The notes below the pieces were generated by a model. The model was not told where the DNA came from. It did not search any database and saw nothing but the letters and a program-made list of their open reading frames with translations. 64,000 nucleotides of DNA. Source: Subtercola endophyticus. Its GTDB lineage: Bacteria > Actinomycetota > Actinomycetes > Actinomycetales > Microbacteriaceae. The stretch covers positions 4,254,732 to 4,318,731 of the forward strand of contig NZ_CP087997.1 of assembly GCF_021044565.1 (NCBI RefSeq). The letters are read 5' to 3'. Shown piece by piece: positions 15,677 to 24,552 of this stretch. Position 1 is the first letter of the stretch. The number at the start of each line of letters is the position of its first letter. The position numbers were made by a program, and so were the translations under genes.

Positions 15677-16621
15677 TCAGGGGCGGGAGGCGGCGTAGAG
15701 GTCGGCGAAGTGGGTGAAGGTGGTGGCGACGCGGTCGACGAGTTCGTGTGGGCCGATGAGGCCGGCGAGGTGGGCGGTCAGAGGGGCTTCCCAGATGCTG
15801 CGTCCGATGGCGAAGCCGCGAAAGCCGTCGACGCCGGCGGCGACGCTCAGCCAGTGGTCGAGCCGGTCGGCGGGGGCATCGCGGCCGAGCACGATGCACG
15901 AAACGGATGCCCGACCATCCTGCCTGGCCGTAGCCACGACCTGCTCGGCGGCCTCGCGGGTCTCGAGCCCCTCGATCTTCCAGATGTCGGGTTCGACGCC
16001 CGCGTGCTGCAACTCCGTGATCACCTGGGTCGTCAGAGCGGGGCGTACGTCGCGATCGTAGCGCAGAGCATCCTGATCGACGGCGGCGAGCTGCGCCGGG
16101 GGTGCCGGAATGAGCAGCTCGATGAGAAAAGTGCGCCCGGACTCGCGCAAGACCTGGCCGACGGCTGCGAGGTGAGCCATCTGCAGCGCCCGATCGCTTG
16201 CGGCGAATTCGGGGTTGTCGCGCACAAGAACCTTCACCTGTTCAGGGTCGAAGGTCTCGACGTGCGTGAGCCACTCGGTTGTGGTGAAGTCGCCGTATTC
16301 GAGGGTGAAGAAGTCCTGACCGCTTTTCTCGATGGGCATGGCGAGGTCGATGCCGGCGGCTTTCGCCTTCTCGGCGACGGATGTTCCGTACCGTTCATCG
16401 ACGAGCACCCCCACGGTCGCCGGGTCGATGCCGCGGGCGACCGCCTCGAGCAGTCCCTCGAAGATGAGCGTCTTGCCGGCACTGATCTGCTCGATCTGGG
16501 CGGGGGAGGGTTCGCCGTCGATGCCGTAGACGTGCTTCGCAAGCGAGTCGCGGTGATCCATGGCGAGCAGCAGCAGCTCCCTGCCGTCGGCGTGGATGCT
16601 CGGCTTGCCGCTATCGCTCAT
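15677..16621 (-). CDS. DUF2090 / aldolase-like TIM barrel protein
   Basis: 314 aa from the ATG at 16621, which follows GGAG with 8-nt spacing (a GTG at 16633 is less likely). Contains LLLLAMDHRDSLAK, VGVLVDERYG and DLAMPIEKSGQDFF near the N-terminus and PDIWKIEGLETREAAEQVV and CIVLGRDAP later, a pattern shared with DUF2090 proteins and the C-terminal domain of IolC-type enzymes (2-deoxy-5-keto-gluconate-6-phosphate aldolase-like). Likely a sugar-phosphate aldolase. Convergent with the DUF3800-like gene, 4 bp apart. Confidence 0.8.
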   Translation of the reverse strand: MSDSGKPSIHADGRELLLLAMDHRDSLAKHVYGIDGEPSPAQIEQISAGKTLIFEGLLEAVARGIDPATVGVLVDERYGTSVAEKAKAAGIDLAMPIEKSGQDFFTLEYGDFTTTEWLTHVETFDPEQVKVLVRDNPEFAASDRALQMAHLAAVGQVLRESGRTFLIELLIPAPPAQLAAVDQDALRYDRDVRPALTTQVITELQHAGVEPDIWKIEGLETREAAEQVVATARQDGRASVSCIVLGRDAPADRLDHWLSVAAGVDGFRGFAIGRSIWEAPLTAHLAGLIGPHELVDRVATTFTHFADLYAASRP

Positions 16622-16719
16622 GATTCGCTCCACGTGATCGGGTACCTCGACCGTACGACGCCGCGGCGATTTAGCCTAGGGCTGGGCGGTGGAGAATTCA
16701 CGCCAGCCGGGGTCGGGCG

Positions 16720-17721
16720 TCAGCGGCGTCGGCCGAGGGCGCGGTATCGAACGAAGAGTGCCGCGCCGCCCGCGGCGAGCAGGGCGGCGATCGCGATCAG
16801 TGCGCCGCCGACCGCGAGGCCCGTCGAACTGAGGTTGGGCGCGCCGTTCGGTCCCTTCTGCGGGCCGGATGCCGCAACGGCACACGGGTCGGTGGAGGCT
16901 GCCTGGGCGGCGGACTGGTGCAGATCGGCTGCTGCTAACGAATCTGCTTGCGAACCTGCCGGGGCCTGCGCGACTGTCGCCTGTGCCCGACCGGCCACGT
17001 GTGCGATGTCGTCGACGAGTACCAGGCGCGTCGCCTCACGGAAGGAGGGCAGGAACACGAGAGACGTCGTGTCGGTGGTCGAGGTCGTGCTGTCGGTGCT
17101 GCCAGTCGACTCGGTGGTGCTCGAGGTGGTGTCGGTGGTGTCGGTCGACTCAGTGGTGCTGGTCGTCGTCGAGTCGGTGGTGCTCTCTGTTGTGCTCGAG
17201 GTCGAGGTGGTGCTGTCGGTGGTCGAGGTCGACGACGTGGTCGAGGTGGTCGACGTCGGTTCGGTGGTTGTAGTGGTGGTCGAGGTCGACGTTGGTTCGG
17301 TGGTTGTGGTGGTTGTCGATGTGGATGTGGTGGGTTCTGTCGTGGTCGTCGTCGACGTGGTGGGTTCTGTTGTGGTCGTGGTCGAGGTGGTAGACGTGGT
17401 CGAGGTCGGCTCGGTCGTGGTTGTGGTCGTACTCGTCGGCACGGTGGAGGTTGTCGTGGTAGACGTCGTCGAGGTGGTCGAGGTCGGAACCGTCGACGTG
17501 GTCGATGTGGGCACCGTCGATGTTGTGCTTGTGGTGCCGCCCGAAGTCGACGAGGAGGCCGCCGAAGTCGTCATCGCACCCGAACTCGACGAGCTCGCGG
17601 AGGTGGGGCAGGTGGAGCTCGCCGCCGACACGGATTCGGCCTGCGCCTGCGCGGGCAGCAGAAGCGCCACGGCGAGCGGCAGGGCGAGAAGAGCGGTCGC
17701 GACGGGGCGAGGTAGCCTCAT
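16720..17721 (-). CDS. mucin-like Ser/Thr-rich surface protein with LPXTG-like anchor
   Basis: 333 aa. Signal peptide MRLPRPVATALLALPLAVAL ending near AQAQAES; then about 190 residues made almost only of Ser and Thr with Glu, Pro and Asp spaced (TTTTTEPTSTTSTT type repeats), then a short globular stretch (VFLPSFREATRLVLVDDI) and a C-terminal sorting-signal-like end: NLSSTG, a hydrophobic span, RYRALGRRR. The Ser/Thr domain is an obvious target for O-mannosylation, and the divergent neighbour 42 bp away is a protein O-mannosyltransferase. Extracellular, wall- or membrane-anchored. Confidence 0.85.
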   Translation of the reverse strand: MRLPRPVATALLALPLAVALLLPAQAQAESVSAASSTCPTSASSSSSGAMTTSAASSSTSGGTTSTTSTVPTSTTSTVPTSTTSTTSTTTTSTVPTSTTTTTTEPTSTTSTTSTTTTTEPTTSTTTTTEPTTSTSTTTTTTEPTSTSTTTTTTEPTSTTSTTSSTSTTDSTTSTSSTTESTTDSTTTSTTESTDTTDTTSSTTESTGSTDSTTSTTDTTSLVFLPSFREATRLVLVDDIAHVAGRAQATVAQAPAGSQADSLAAADLHQSAAQAASTDPCAVAASGPQKGPNGAPNLSSTGLAVGGALIAIAALLAAGGAALFVRYRALGRRR

Positions 17722-17763
17722 AGCAAGATCATAGCCAAAGTCTTGTGGGGGGTGAAGAGGGCG

Positions 17764-19461
17764 GTGAGCAGCGATTCTGCGGGAGCCGCGCCGCGCTCGA
17801 CCGCCCCGCCGCAGTCGGACTCGCACGCCGCGACGAGCCAACCGCCTCAAACAGGCCCCGCCCCCACGCGCCTCGACCGCCTCTGGGGCCGAGCGCTCGG
17901 CACGCCGGCCCGCCTGCGCGCCTGGGAGATCGGCGCCCCGGCCGCCGTCGTGCTGCTCGCCGCCGTGCTGCGGTTCGTGAACCTCGGCTGGCCGAACTCG
18001 CTCGTGTTCGACGAGTCGTACTACGTGAAGGATGCCCTGGCGATGTCCGGGCTCGGATACGAAGCCACGTGGCCCGACGGCGCCAACGATCAGGTGAATG
18101 CGGGTGTGACGAGCGGGTACTTGACTGAGCCCGAATTCGCCGTGCATCCGCCGCTCGGCAAGTGGATCATCTCGCTCGGCTTTCTCGTGTGGGGCCGCGC
18201 GGATCCGTTCGGCTGGCGATTCGCGGTGGCGGTGTGCGGGGTGCTCGTTGTGCTGCTGACCTACCTCATTGCGCGGCACCTGTTCGGCTCGGTGGTGCTC
18301 GCCGCGATCGCGGGGCTGCTGCTGGCGGTCGACGGGCAGGCGATCACCATCAGCCGCACGGCGATTCTCGACGGCCCGCTGACGCTGTTCTGCCTTGCCG
18401 GGGTGGGCGCGGTGCTTCTCGACCGACGCTGGCTGCGGCGACGGTGGGGCGAACGGATGCCCGGGGGCCCGTATCCGCGGCCGTGGGCCCGCCCGTGGCT
18501 GATCTCCGCGGCCGTGCTCTTCGGGCTGGCCTGCGGCATCAAGTGGTCGGGGGTGTGGTTTCTGCTCGGGTTCACGTTCTTCGTGGTGTTCACCGAGGTG
18601 CGCGCGCGGCGACGTCGCGCGAAAGAGGTCGTCGAGCCCGTGGGGGTGGGCGAGCGCGCGGGGCTGGTCGAGCGCGCCGACGGGGTGGGGCGGGTCGCGG
18701 TGGGCGGCATCCTCACGGCAGCGCTCATGTTCGTGGTGGCGGGCGTGGCGTACCTCAGCACGTGGGCGGGGTGGTTCGCCACCAGCGGCGGCAGTGACCG
18801 CAGCTGGGCACAGCAGCCCGGAAACGCCTGGACGGCGCCGTTCGCGTGGGTGCCGGCGGTCATCCAGAGCTTCGTTCACCACCATATCGCGATGTACCAG
18901 TTCAACGTGGGGCTGTCGATTCCGCACGGCTATCAAGCCAACCCGCTCACGTGGCTGCTGTACACGCAGCCGCTCAGCATGTACACGCGCACCACGTCGG
19001 TGAGCGGCGGCGGTGTCGGCGCGTGCGGTGCTTCGGTGTGTCACGAGACGGCGTGGCTGATGGCGAACCCTGTCATCTGGTGGGCGTCGGTTGCAGCTCT
19101 CGTGGTGGTGCTGGTGCGGTTCGTGCTGCGGCGCGACTGGCGGCTCGGCGTGATTCTGCTCGGAGTCGCCGCGGGGTACCTGCCGTGGCTGCTGTTCTTG
19201 AACCGCACCGTCTTTCAGTTCTATTCGATCGTGTTCGAGCCGTATCTGGTGCTCGGGCTGGCGCTCGTGCTGGGCATGATTCTGGGTCGGCGCACCGATC
19301 CGCCGAGAGTGCGGATGTTCGGGGTGGGGGCCGTGGGGGTGTTTCTGCTGCTCTGTCTCGCCGTCAGTGCGTTCTTCTATCCGCTCTGGGTGGCGGCGCC
19401 GGCGGTGACCGACGGATTCATCGACCTGCACCTGTGGCTGACGTCGTGGCGCTGGGAGTGA
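17764..19461 (+). CDS. protein O-mannosyltransferase (GT39/PMT family)
   Basis: Multi-spanning membrane glycosyltransferase that moves mannose from polyprenyl-phosphate-mannose to Ser/Thr of exported proteins. The catalytic Asp-Glu pair lies in the first external loop (NSLVFDESYYVKDAL); HPPLGKWIISLG and DGPLTLFCLAGVG are further family features; about 10-11 helices and a C-terminal WVAAP loop. GTG at 17764 is preferred (565 aa); a GTG at 17743 would add seven residues. Divergent from the mucin-like protein, its probable substrate. Confidence 0.93.
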   Translation: MSSDSAGAAPRSTAPPQSDSHAATSQPPQTGPAPTRLDRLWGRALGTPARLRAWEIGAPAAVVLLAAVLRFVNLGWPNSLVFDESYYVKDALAMSGLGYEATWPDGANDQVNAGVTSGYLTEPEFAVHPPLGKWIISLGFLVWGRADPFGWRFAVAVCGVLVVLLTYLIARHLFGSVVLAAIAGLLLAVDGQAITISRTAILDGPLTLFCLAGVGAVLLDRRWLRRRWGERMPGGPYPRPWARPWLISAAVLFGLACGIKWSGVWFLLGFTFFVVFTEVRARRRRAKEVVEPVGVGERAGLVERADGVGRVAVGGILTAALMFVVAGVAYLSTWAGWFATSGGSDRSWAQQPGNAWTAPFAWVPAVIQSFVHHHIAMYQFNVGLSIPHGYQANPLTWLLYTQPLSMYTRTTSVSGGGVGACGASVCHETAWLMANPVIWWASVAALVVVLVRFVLRRDWRLGVILLGVAAGYLPWLLFLNRTVFQFYSIVFEPYLVLGLALVLGMILGRRTDPPRVRMFGVGAVGVFLLLCLAVSAFFYPLWVAAPAVTDGFIDLHLWLTSWRWE

Positions 19462-19482
19462 GCGGCGCGGTCGGGCGCGGCC

Positions 19483-20379
19483 TTACTGGTGAGGCACGAG
19501 CTCTCGCGGCTCGCTCAGCAGTACTCGAGCGAGAAAATCGAGAATCAGAGCCGACTCGGCTTCGAGCTGAGACTCGAGCAAGAAGTGTCCGCCGTTGAGC
19601 AGGTGAATCTCGGCATTCGGCAGATCACGCCGAAACGCCTCCGCTCCGGCCGGCACGAAGACCTCGTCGTTTTTTCCCCACACGATGAGCGCCGCAACCT
19701 GGCTGTCGCGAAAGTACTGTTGCACGCTCGGATACAGCTCGACGTTGGTGTGGTAGTCGGCGAAGAGCGTCAGGGCCACCTCGACGTCGCCGGGGCGCTG
19801 CAGGTTCGCGTAGTCGCTCTGCCAGGTATCGGGGCTGATCGTCGACGGGTCGGCGGCGCCGGCGAGGTATTGCTCGCGCAGGGATTCCGGCGTGAGCGCC
19901 GCACGTAGGGGTTTCGCGTTCTCGGAGGTGGGGTCGGCGGTGTATGTCGTGACGTCGGGCCAGAAGATCTGGCCGAATCCCTCGGAGTAGGCGTTGCCGT
20001 TCTGGCTGATGATGGCGGTGATGCGTTCGGGGTGGGCGAGGGCCAGGCGCCACGCGACGGGTGCTCCGTAGTCTTGCGCGTACACCGCGTAGCGGTCGAG
20101 GCCGAGCCGCTCCGTCAGTTGGTCGACTATGCCCGCCAGTGCGTCGAAGCTGTAGGCGAACTCGTCGACGGTGGGGGAGTCGGAATGGCCGAATCCGAGG
20201 TAGTCGGGCGCGATCACGTGGTAACGGTCTGCGAGCAGCGGGATCAGCTCGCGGAACATGAACGAACTCGCCGGTGCGCCGTGCAGGAGAAGAACGGTGG
20301 GCGATGCGGGGTCGCCCGCCTCGCGGTAGAACACGTCATGCCCGTCGATGGAAACGGTGTGATAGCTCACGTGGGTCAC
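19483..20379 (-). CDS. alpha/beta hydrolase, haloalkane dehalogenase/epoxide hydrolase-like
   Basis: 298 aa. The nucleophile elbow is VYAQDYGAPVAW, so the nucleophile is Asp rather than Ser, as in haloalkane dehalogenases and epoxide hydrolases. Oxyanion LLLHGAPASS, acid Asp in VWGKNDEVFVP and His in LLNGGHFLLES complete the site. ATG at 20379 (MTHVSYHTVSIDGHD). Divergent from a CGNR-type regulator (78-bp gap), its probable controller. Substrate unknown. Confidence 0.87.
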   Translation of the reverse strand: MTHVSYHTVSIDGHDVFYREAGDPASPTVLLLHGAPASSFMFRELIPLLADRYHVIAPDYLGFGHSDSPTVDEFAYSFDALAGIVDQLTERLGLDRYAVYAQDYGAPVAWRLALAHPERITAIISQNGNAYSEGFGQIFWPDVTTYTADPTSENAKPLRAALTPESLREQYLAGAADPSTISPDTWQSDYANLQRPGDVEVALTLFADYHTNVELYPSVQQYFRDSQVAALIVWGKNDEVFVPAGAEAFRRDLPNAEIHLLNGGHFLLESQLEAESALILDFLARVLLSEPRELVPHQ

Positions 20380-20457
20380 GATAACTTCCTTTGGTCGGTT
20401 TGATGGTTAGGTCCAATATAGGCTGACATAACTGGCAAAAGCAAGTAAGATGGTTAC

Positions 20458-21063
20458 ATGATGTGGATGACCAACTCGATGGTCGCTGACGAAGACCTGC
20501 TGCTCGCGCTGCTGAACACGACGCCCGTCGTCGACGGCGAGCCGACGGATGTGCTGGCCGACGCCGGCGCGGCCGCCGAGTGGATCGCGGCGCGGGCCGG
20601 CCGGCCTGATGCTGGTGCGGGTTCGCCCCGGGCATCCATCTCGCCCGCGACGGCCGACCTGCGCGACCTGCGCGACTTACGCGACGAGCTGCAGCACGTG
20701 GTTCGCGGAGAGCTCGGCGCCGAGCACGTCAACACGCGACTGGCCGATGTGAAGCTCGTGCCAGCGATCGACTCCTCGGGCGCCGTTCGGTGGCGGCTCG
20801 ACGACACTTCGGGCGACGCTTCGGGCACCGCCAATGGCGTCGTGGGCCGCGCGCTGCTGGGCTGGCTGGCGGTCGTCGAGAAGGGGCCGTCACGGCTGAG
20901 GGCGTGCGCCAACGACGAGTGTCACCTGTTTCTGCTCGATCGCAGCAAGTCGAACACGGCTCGCTGGTGCTCGATGGCGACCTGCGGAAATCGCCTCAAA
21001 GCGCGTCGGCACCAGGCTCGGCTGCAAGCTGCGCCGCACGCACCTGCCGTGGCCGCGTCGTGA
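20458..21063 (+). CDS. CGNR zinc finger (ABATE-type) regulator
   Basis: 201 aa. The C-terminal domain carries CANDECHLFLLDRSKSNTARW and CSMATCGNRLKARRH, the four-Cys CGNR zinc finger; the N-terminus is the putative stress-response ATE/ABATE domain. A LRDLRDLRDE repeat sits mid-protein. Likely a ligand-responsive transcription factor for the divergent hydrolase. Its last 68 bp overlap the convergent LtrA gene. Start ATG 20458 chosen; an internal Met is possible. Confidence 0.85.
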   Translation: MMWMTNSMVADEDLLLALLNTTPVVDGEPTDVLADAGAAAEWIAARAGRPDAGAGSPRASISPATADLRDLRDLRDELQHVVRGELGAEHVNTRLADVKLVPAIDSSGAVRWRLDDTSGDASGTANGVVGRALLGWLAVVEKGPSRLRACANDECHLFLLDRSKSNTARWCSMATCGNRLKARRHQARLQAAPHAPAVAAS

Positions 21064-22198
21064 CGACGAGCGTCGCGACGATGACAATCAACAGCACCGA
21101 CGTCGCTCCCTCGGGCCAGGGCAGAACGGCGCTCAGGGCGATCAGCACCCCGCAGATCGGAATGATTACGTTCGCGACCGTGCTCGCACCCCGGCGGATG
21201 ACGAGCGCCCACACCGCCAGCACGAACACCGCTACGGGCACGGTGAGAGTCGCGGCCGCCTCGATGGCCGGCAGCTCGGTTTCGCCCGAATGCAGCGAAA
21301 CCGCCACCTCGATGCCCGCGGAGACCGCTCCGGCGGCGGCGAAGATGATGTAATGCGTGTATCCGGTGGTGAGCGACTGCCGCAGATTCGCGAAATTGTC
21401 GTGCTGCGGCACGGCGAAGTAGATCCACCACATGCCGGCCGTGATGATGAGGCCGCACGCCGCCAGAAGTGCCAGCGGTAGAACGTGGTCGGCATCCTGC
21501 AGCCCGTCGATGATGGCGTTGGCAGAGCCGAGCAGCCCTTCGCCGAGCACGACGAGGGTGAAGAGCCCGTAGCGTTCGGCGATGTGGTGGTTGTGCCAGG
21601 GCGTCACGTTCTTCTGCTCGGCCCAGATGGGTATGAGCACCTCGCACGCCGCGAGCACGATGAAGCTCACGACGCCGAGCGACTCCGGCAGCAGCAAGCG
21701 CAGCACCCAGGCGAGTTGCACCACGGTGACGCCGCCGGCGTAACGCAGGGCGGTCGTGCGATATTCGGGCGAATTGACCGCCACGCGAATCCACTGGCTC
21801 ACCATGGCGAGCCGCATGATGACGTAGCCGAAGGTGACCGCGGCGAAGTCGCCGTTCTGCATGGCGCCCGCGACGCCGGCCGCCAGAACCAGCACGCCGG
21901 CCATCTGAACGATTGTCGTGATGCGGTAGAGCCAGTCGTCGTTGTCGAAGGCGGTCGCGAACCAGGTGAAGTTCATCCAGGCCCACCAGATGGCGAAGAA
22001 CACCATGAGGTACGCCCCCACGCCGGCCGCGACGTGGCCCTCGACCTCGAGGTGATGCAGGGTCGTCGCCGCGGCCGACACCGCGATCACGAACACCAGG
22101 TCGAAGAAGAGCTCGAGGCTCGAGGCGACGCGGTGTCTCTCGCCCTTATCGCGGGGTCGTATCGGCAGCAGGTCGAGGCGGTTCAGGATGCTCGGCAT
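20996..22198 (-). CDS. low temperature requirement protein A (LtrA) family membrane protein
   Basis: 400 aa, about 10-12 transmembrane helices. N-terminal hallmark VASSLELFFDLVFVIAVSAA, then FFAIWWAWMNFTWFATAFDNDDW and the central AERYGLFTLVVLGEGL, all typical of LtrA. Function in actinobacteria is not established. The 3' end overlaps the CGNR regulator by 68 bp on the opposite strand. Confidence 0.92.
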   Translation of the reverse strand: MPSILNRLDLLPIRPRDKGERHRVASSLELFFDLVFVIAVSAAATTLHHLEVEGHVAAGVGAYLMVFFAIWWAWMNFTWFATAFDNDDWLYRITTIVQMAGVLVLAAGVAGAMQNGDFAAVTFGYVIMRLAMVSQWIRVAVNSPEYRTTALRYAGGVTVVQLAWVLRLLLPESLGVVSFIVLAACEVLIPIWAEQKNVTPWHNHHIAERYGLFTLVVLGEGLLGSANAIIDGLQDADHVLPLALLAACGLIITAGMWWIYFAVPQHDNFANLRQSLTTGYTHYIIFAAAGAVSAGIEVAVSLHSGETELPAIEAAATLTVPVAVFVLAVWALVIRRGASTVANVIIPICGVLIALSAVLPWPEGATSVLLIVIVATLVVTTRPRQVRAAQLAAEPGADAL

Positions 22199-22422
22199 GC
22201 TCCATTCTCGTACGAATCAGCCCTCGCCCGTTTGTCCCCCGTCGCGCAGCGTCGGGCCGCTCGCTGCCGCTGCCGCTGCTGTGGGCGCCTGGTGCCTGAC
22301 GGTCGACGCCGAAAATCACCGTGTACTCGCCAGAGCGACGATAGTCACACCGAAAGGAAGCACGAGGGCGATGCTCGCCAGCGTTACCCGAGGTGGCAGT
22401 ACCGGCCGCTCGTGCGGTCGTC

Positions 22423-22602
22423 TTACGAAGCCTTGGAGAAGGGTTGTAAGACCACCTGATGCACGTGGGTCTGCGACGTCGTGTGGCCCGAATCGCGAGC
22501 GAAAGCCACATAGGCGGTCACGGTCGACAGATAGATCACGATGCAGGTGACCACGGCGCGGCGCTCGAATCGTTTCACTCGATCGCGAGGGTGACAGGCC
22601 AT
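22423..22602 (-). CDS. 59-aa single-span membrane protein
   Basis: Begins MACHPRDRVKRFERR, a basic cytoplasmic N-terminus, then AVVTCIVIYLSTVTAYVAFA as a transmembrane helix and a short polar tail. Its ATG overlaps the stop of the 144-aa gene in TGATG (22600-22604), which argues for translational coupling. Below the usual ORF length cut-off. The remaining bases to 22198 contain another short hydrophobic stretch on the same strand (VTLASIALVLPFGVTIVAL) without a clear start. Confidence 0.55.
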   Translation of the reverse strand: MACHPRDRVKRFERRAVVTCIVIYLSTVTAYVAFARDSGHTTSQTHVHQVVLQPFSKAS

Positions 22603-23036
22603 CAGGCAACTTCTCTCCTGAACTCATCCAGCTCGAGCAGATCGCGAAGGGCACCGACCGGACTGCTCGTCTCACGTACCGCGTCGAGAATCGCCTCGGC
22701 GAAAGCTCTCTCGACGGTCTCGCTGACGAACGCTTGAACGGGGGCCACACCGAATCCACCCGCTGTCACGCTGTGCTTCGTGGGTATCTGATCGTCGAGT
22801 AGTGGATGCGAAAGTCTTCGCAGCAGCACGACCACGACGACATCACGATTGGCCTGCATTGCCGAGAGGTAAGCCACGCGTACGCTGTCGGGCTTCGCCT
22901 CACTGATCACTCGATTGTGCTGTGGGCGGTCAGGTAGCAGGTCGGAAGGAGCGGCCAGTTCGCACCGATCGCCTCCGACGCGCACGTAGGAGAAGGCCTG
23001 TCTTTGCGTGTCGTATGTGACGTGATCGGTGTTCAT
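22602..23036 (-). CDS. hypothetical protein, 144 aa
   Basis: The frame is open further upstream but runs through a long hairpin, so the ATG at 23036 (MNTDHVTYDTQRQAF), with GAAGGGG about 10 nt upstream, is chosen. Mixed alpha/beta composition, no signal peptide, a central strand RDVVVVVLLRR and a helical C-terminus (VERAFAEAILDAVRE). Not recognised. Likely co-translated with the 59-aa membrane protein. Confidence 0.6.
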   Translation of the reverse strand: MNTDHVTYDTQRQAFSYVRVGGDRCELAAPSDLLPDRPQHNRVISEAKPDSVRVAYLSAMQANRDVVVVVLLRRLSHPLLDDQIPTKHSVTAGGFGVAPVQAFVSETVERAFAEAILDAVRETSSPVGALRDLLELDEFRREVA

Positions 23037-23136
23037 CGCGCCGTGCCCCTTCGTCGATTCGCGAAATCGTGCTGACTCGCGAGGTTGCTCTACAGAGCAA
23101 GACTTCGAACGGGGCGTTTCATTACGGCAGTTGAGA

Positions 23137-23201
23137 AAACAGCGGAGATTTCGACACGGTGGGGCCATATGGCGCTTGCGGTGTCGAAATCTCCGCTGTT
23201 T
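23137..23201. terminator. 21-bp perfect inverted repeat, terminator-like
   Basis: Arms AAACAGCGGAGATTTCGACAC (23137-23157, written here as 20 + 1 bases with final C) and its exact complement at 23181-23201, loop 23 nt. It lies just downstream of the YhgE-like gene; on the minus strand the stem is followed by TTTTCTC, fitting factor-independent termination. Confidence 0.7.
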
Positions 23202-23274
23202 CTGCGATGGAGAGGGGTGGGGCTTGGCGCTAGGGGTGCGGCACCCGCACCGGGGGCGCGGGGCGCGACGGGCG

Positions 23275-24435
23275 TCAGTGGGCGAGGGCCGGCTCGGCGT
23301 GGCGGGCGTGGGCGGGGTCGTGGGGAGCATCCAACTCGACCGGCAGGCTGCGAATCACGCGCTGGTTGCGGAAGTGGCCCGCGATCATGCCGACGACACC
23401 GAGAAGCGTCCAGCCGGCCAGCACCAGCCACGGGAACACGCTGCTCGCGTCGGGAAAGTACGAGAGGTCGCGGATGAGCGTGGCCGACGATCCGGGAACG
23501 AACCACTGCCCCACCGCACCCCACGGCCCGACGGTGAACTGCAGCGGCTGCGCGGCCGACGAGAGCGGGTTTCCGATGAGCATCGTGATTACGGATCCCA
23601 CGGCGATACCCGCGCGCCCGAGCAAGGCGTTGGCGCCGACGACGAACGAGGAGGTAGCGGCCATGGCGAGCACGACGGCGAGGGCGTTGACGATGAACGA
23701 GCCCTGCAGAATTCCGAACAGCGGCTGCATCACCACGGTCACGACGATGCCGGCGGTGACGGCGTAGACGAGCACGCTGGTGAGCCGACGCCAGACGCCG
23801 GTGATGAGCAGCGAGATGAGCACTCCGCCGAGAATTCCGCCGAGCACGAGCGGGAAGGCGGCTGCCGTGAGGCCGAGGCCACGGGCATCCGTCGACGCCA
23901 GCGGCACCACGTCGGTCACCGTCACGGTGATGGCGGGTGCGGTGGTGCCCGCGGGTGCGGCCCCCGAGGCGACCGCAGCCGAGACGGCGGCCTGTGCGGC
24001 GGCGTTCGCCTGCGCCTGGATGGGCGTAGCGAGCTGGTTCAGCACTTGGCTGACGGCGGCGCCGTTGGCCGAGGCGGTGAGGATCTCGGGGCCGGTGGCG
24101 GCACCGGCCGAGGCGCTCGCGTCGCCCAAGACGATGGCTCCGTACACGTCTCGGGTGTTGATGAGGTCGACGGCGGCGGACCGGTCGGCGACCGCCGTGA
24201 CGGCGAACGCACCTTCGGCTTGCGTGTTCAGCGCGTCGGTGACGGCGCTGACCTGCTGCGACGTTCCTGCTACGGCGATCGGAATGTTCTTGACGCTCGA
24301 CGTGACCGTCGGCCAGACGAAGGCGAGAACGATCAGCGCGACGACGACCGCGGCGCCGACGGCGATGCCGATGGCCCGGCCCCACGCGGTGTGCGGGCGA
24401 ACGGATGCTGGTGGTGCCGTGTTTACGGTGCTCAT
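23275..24435 (-). CDS. YhgE/Pip or DUF3533-like membrane protein
   Basis: 386 aa from ATG 24435 with AGGAG upstream. One N-terminal helix (GIAVGAAVVVALIVLAFVWP), an extracellular domain of about 140 residues rich in Ala/Ser, then five to six C-terminal helices. This layout, with NIPIAVAG after the first helix, is that of YhgE/Pip and DUF3533 proteins related to ABC-2 permeases. Divergent from a TetR regulator with palindromic operators between, so probably an inducible export or envelope function. Confidence 0.78.
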   Translation of the reverse strand: MSTVNTAPPASVRPHTAWGRAIGIAVGAAVVVALIVLAFVWPTVTSSVKNIPIAVAGTSQQVSAVTDALNTQAEGAFAVTAVADRSAAVDLINTRDVYGAIVLGDASASAGAATGPEILTASANGAAVSQVLNQLATPIQAQANAAAQAAVSAAVASGAAPAGTTAPAITVTVTDVVPLASTDARGLGLTAAAFPLVLGGILGGVLISLLITGVWRRLTSVLVYAVTAGIVVTVVMQPLFGILQGSFIVNALAVVLAMAATSSFVVGANALLGRAGIAVGSVITMLIGNPLSSAAQPLQFTVGPWGAVGQWFVPGSSATLIRDLSYFPDASSVFPWLVLAGWTLLGVVGMIAGHFRNQRVIRSLPVELDAPHDPAHARHAEPALAH

Positions 24436-24476
24436 GGCGGGTGCTCCTGCGTGCTGCTTGTTCGAATCTGCGTGTA

Positions 24477-24538
24477 AAAAGAATGTTCGTTTTATATTGT
24501 GAATGCGCCGAGTCGGCTTGTCAAGAACGATCGTTCTT
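24477..24538. promoter_or_regulatory. TetR operators in divergent promoter region
   Basis: A perfect 16-bp palindrome AAGAACGATCGTTCTT at 24523-24538 sits 14 bp before the TetR start; a weaker version AAAGAATGTTCGTTTT lies at about 24478-24493 near the membrane protein gene. Placement suggests the regulator represses both genes. Confidence 0.7.
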
Positions 24539-24552
24539 TTTAGAGTGGACCC

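Noticed and set aside
16720..19431. 903-aa minus-strand frame running across the mannosyltransferase gene
   Set aside because: Only the last third, from ATG 17721, has a signal peptide and protein-like composition; the rest is the antisense of the mannosyltransferase (Arg/His/Pro-rich).
23137..23201. Insertion sequence terminal repeats
   Set aside because: The 21-bp inverted arms are only 23 bases apart with no transposase; terminator fits better.
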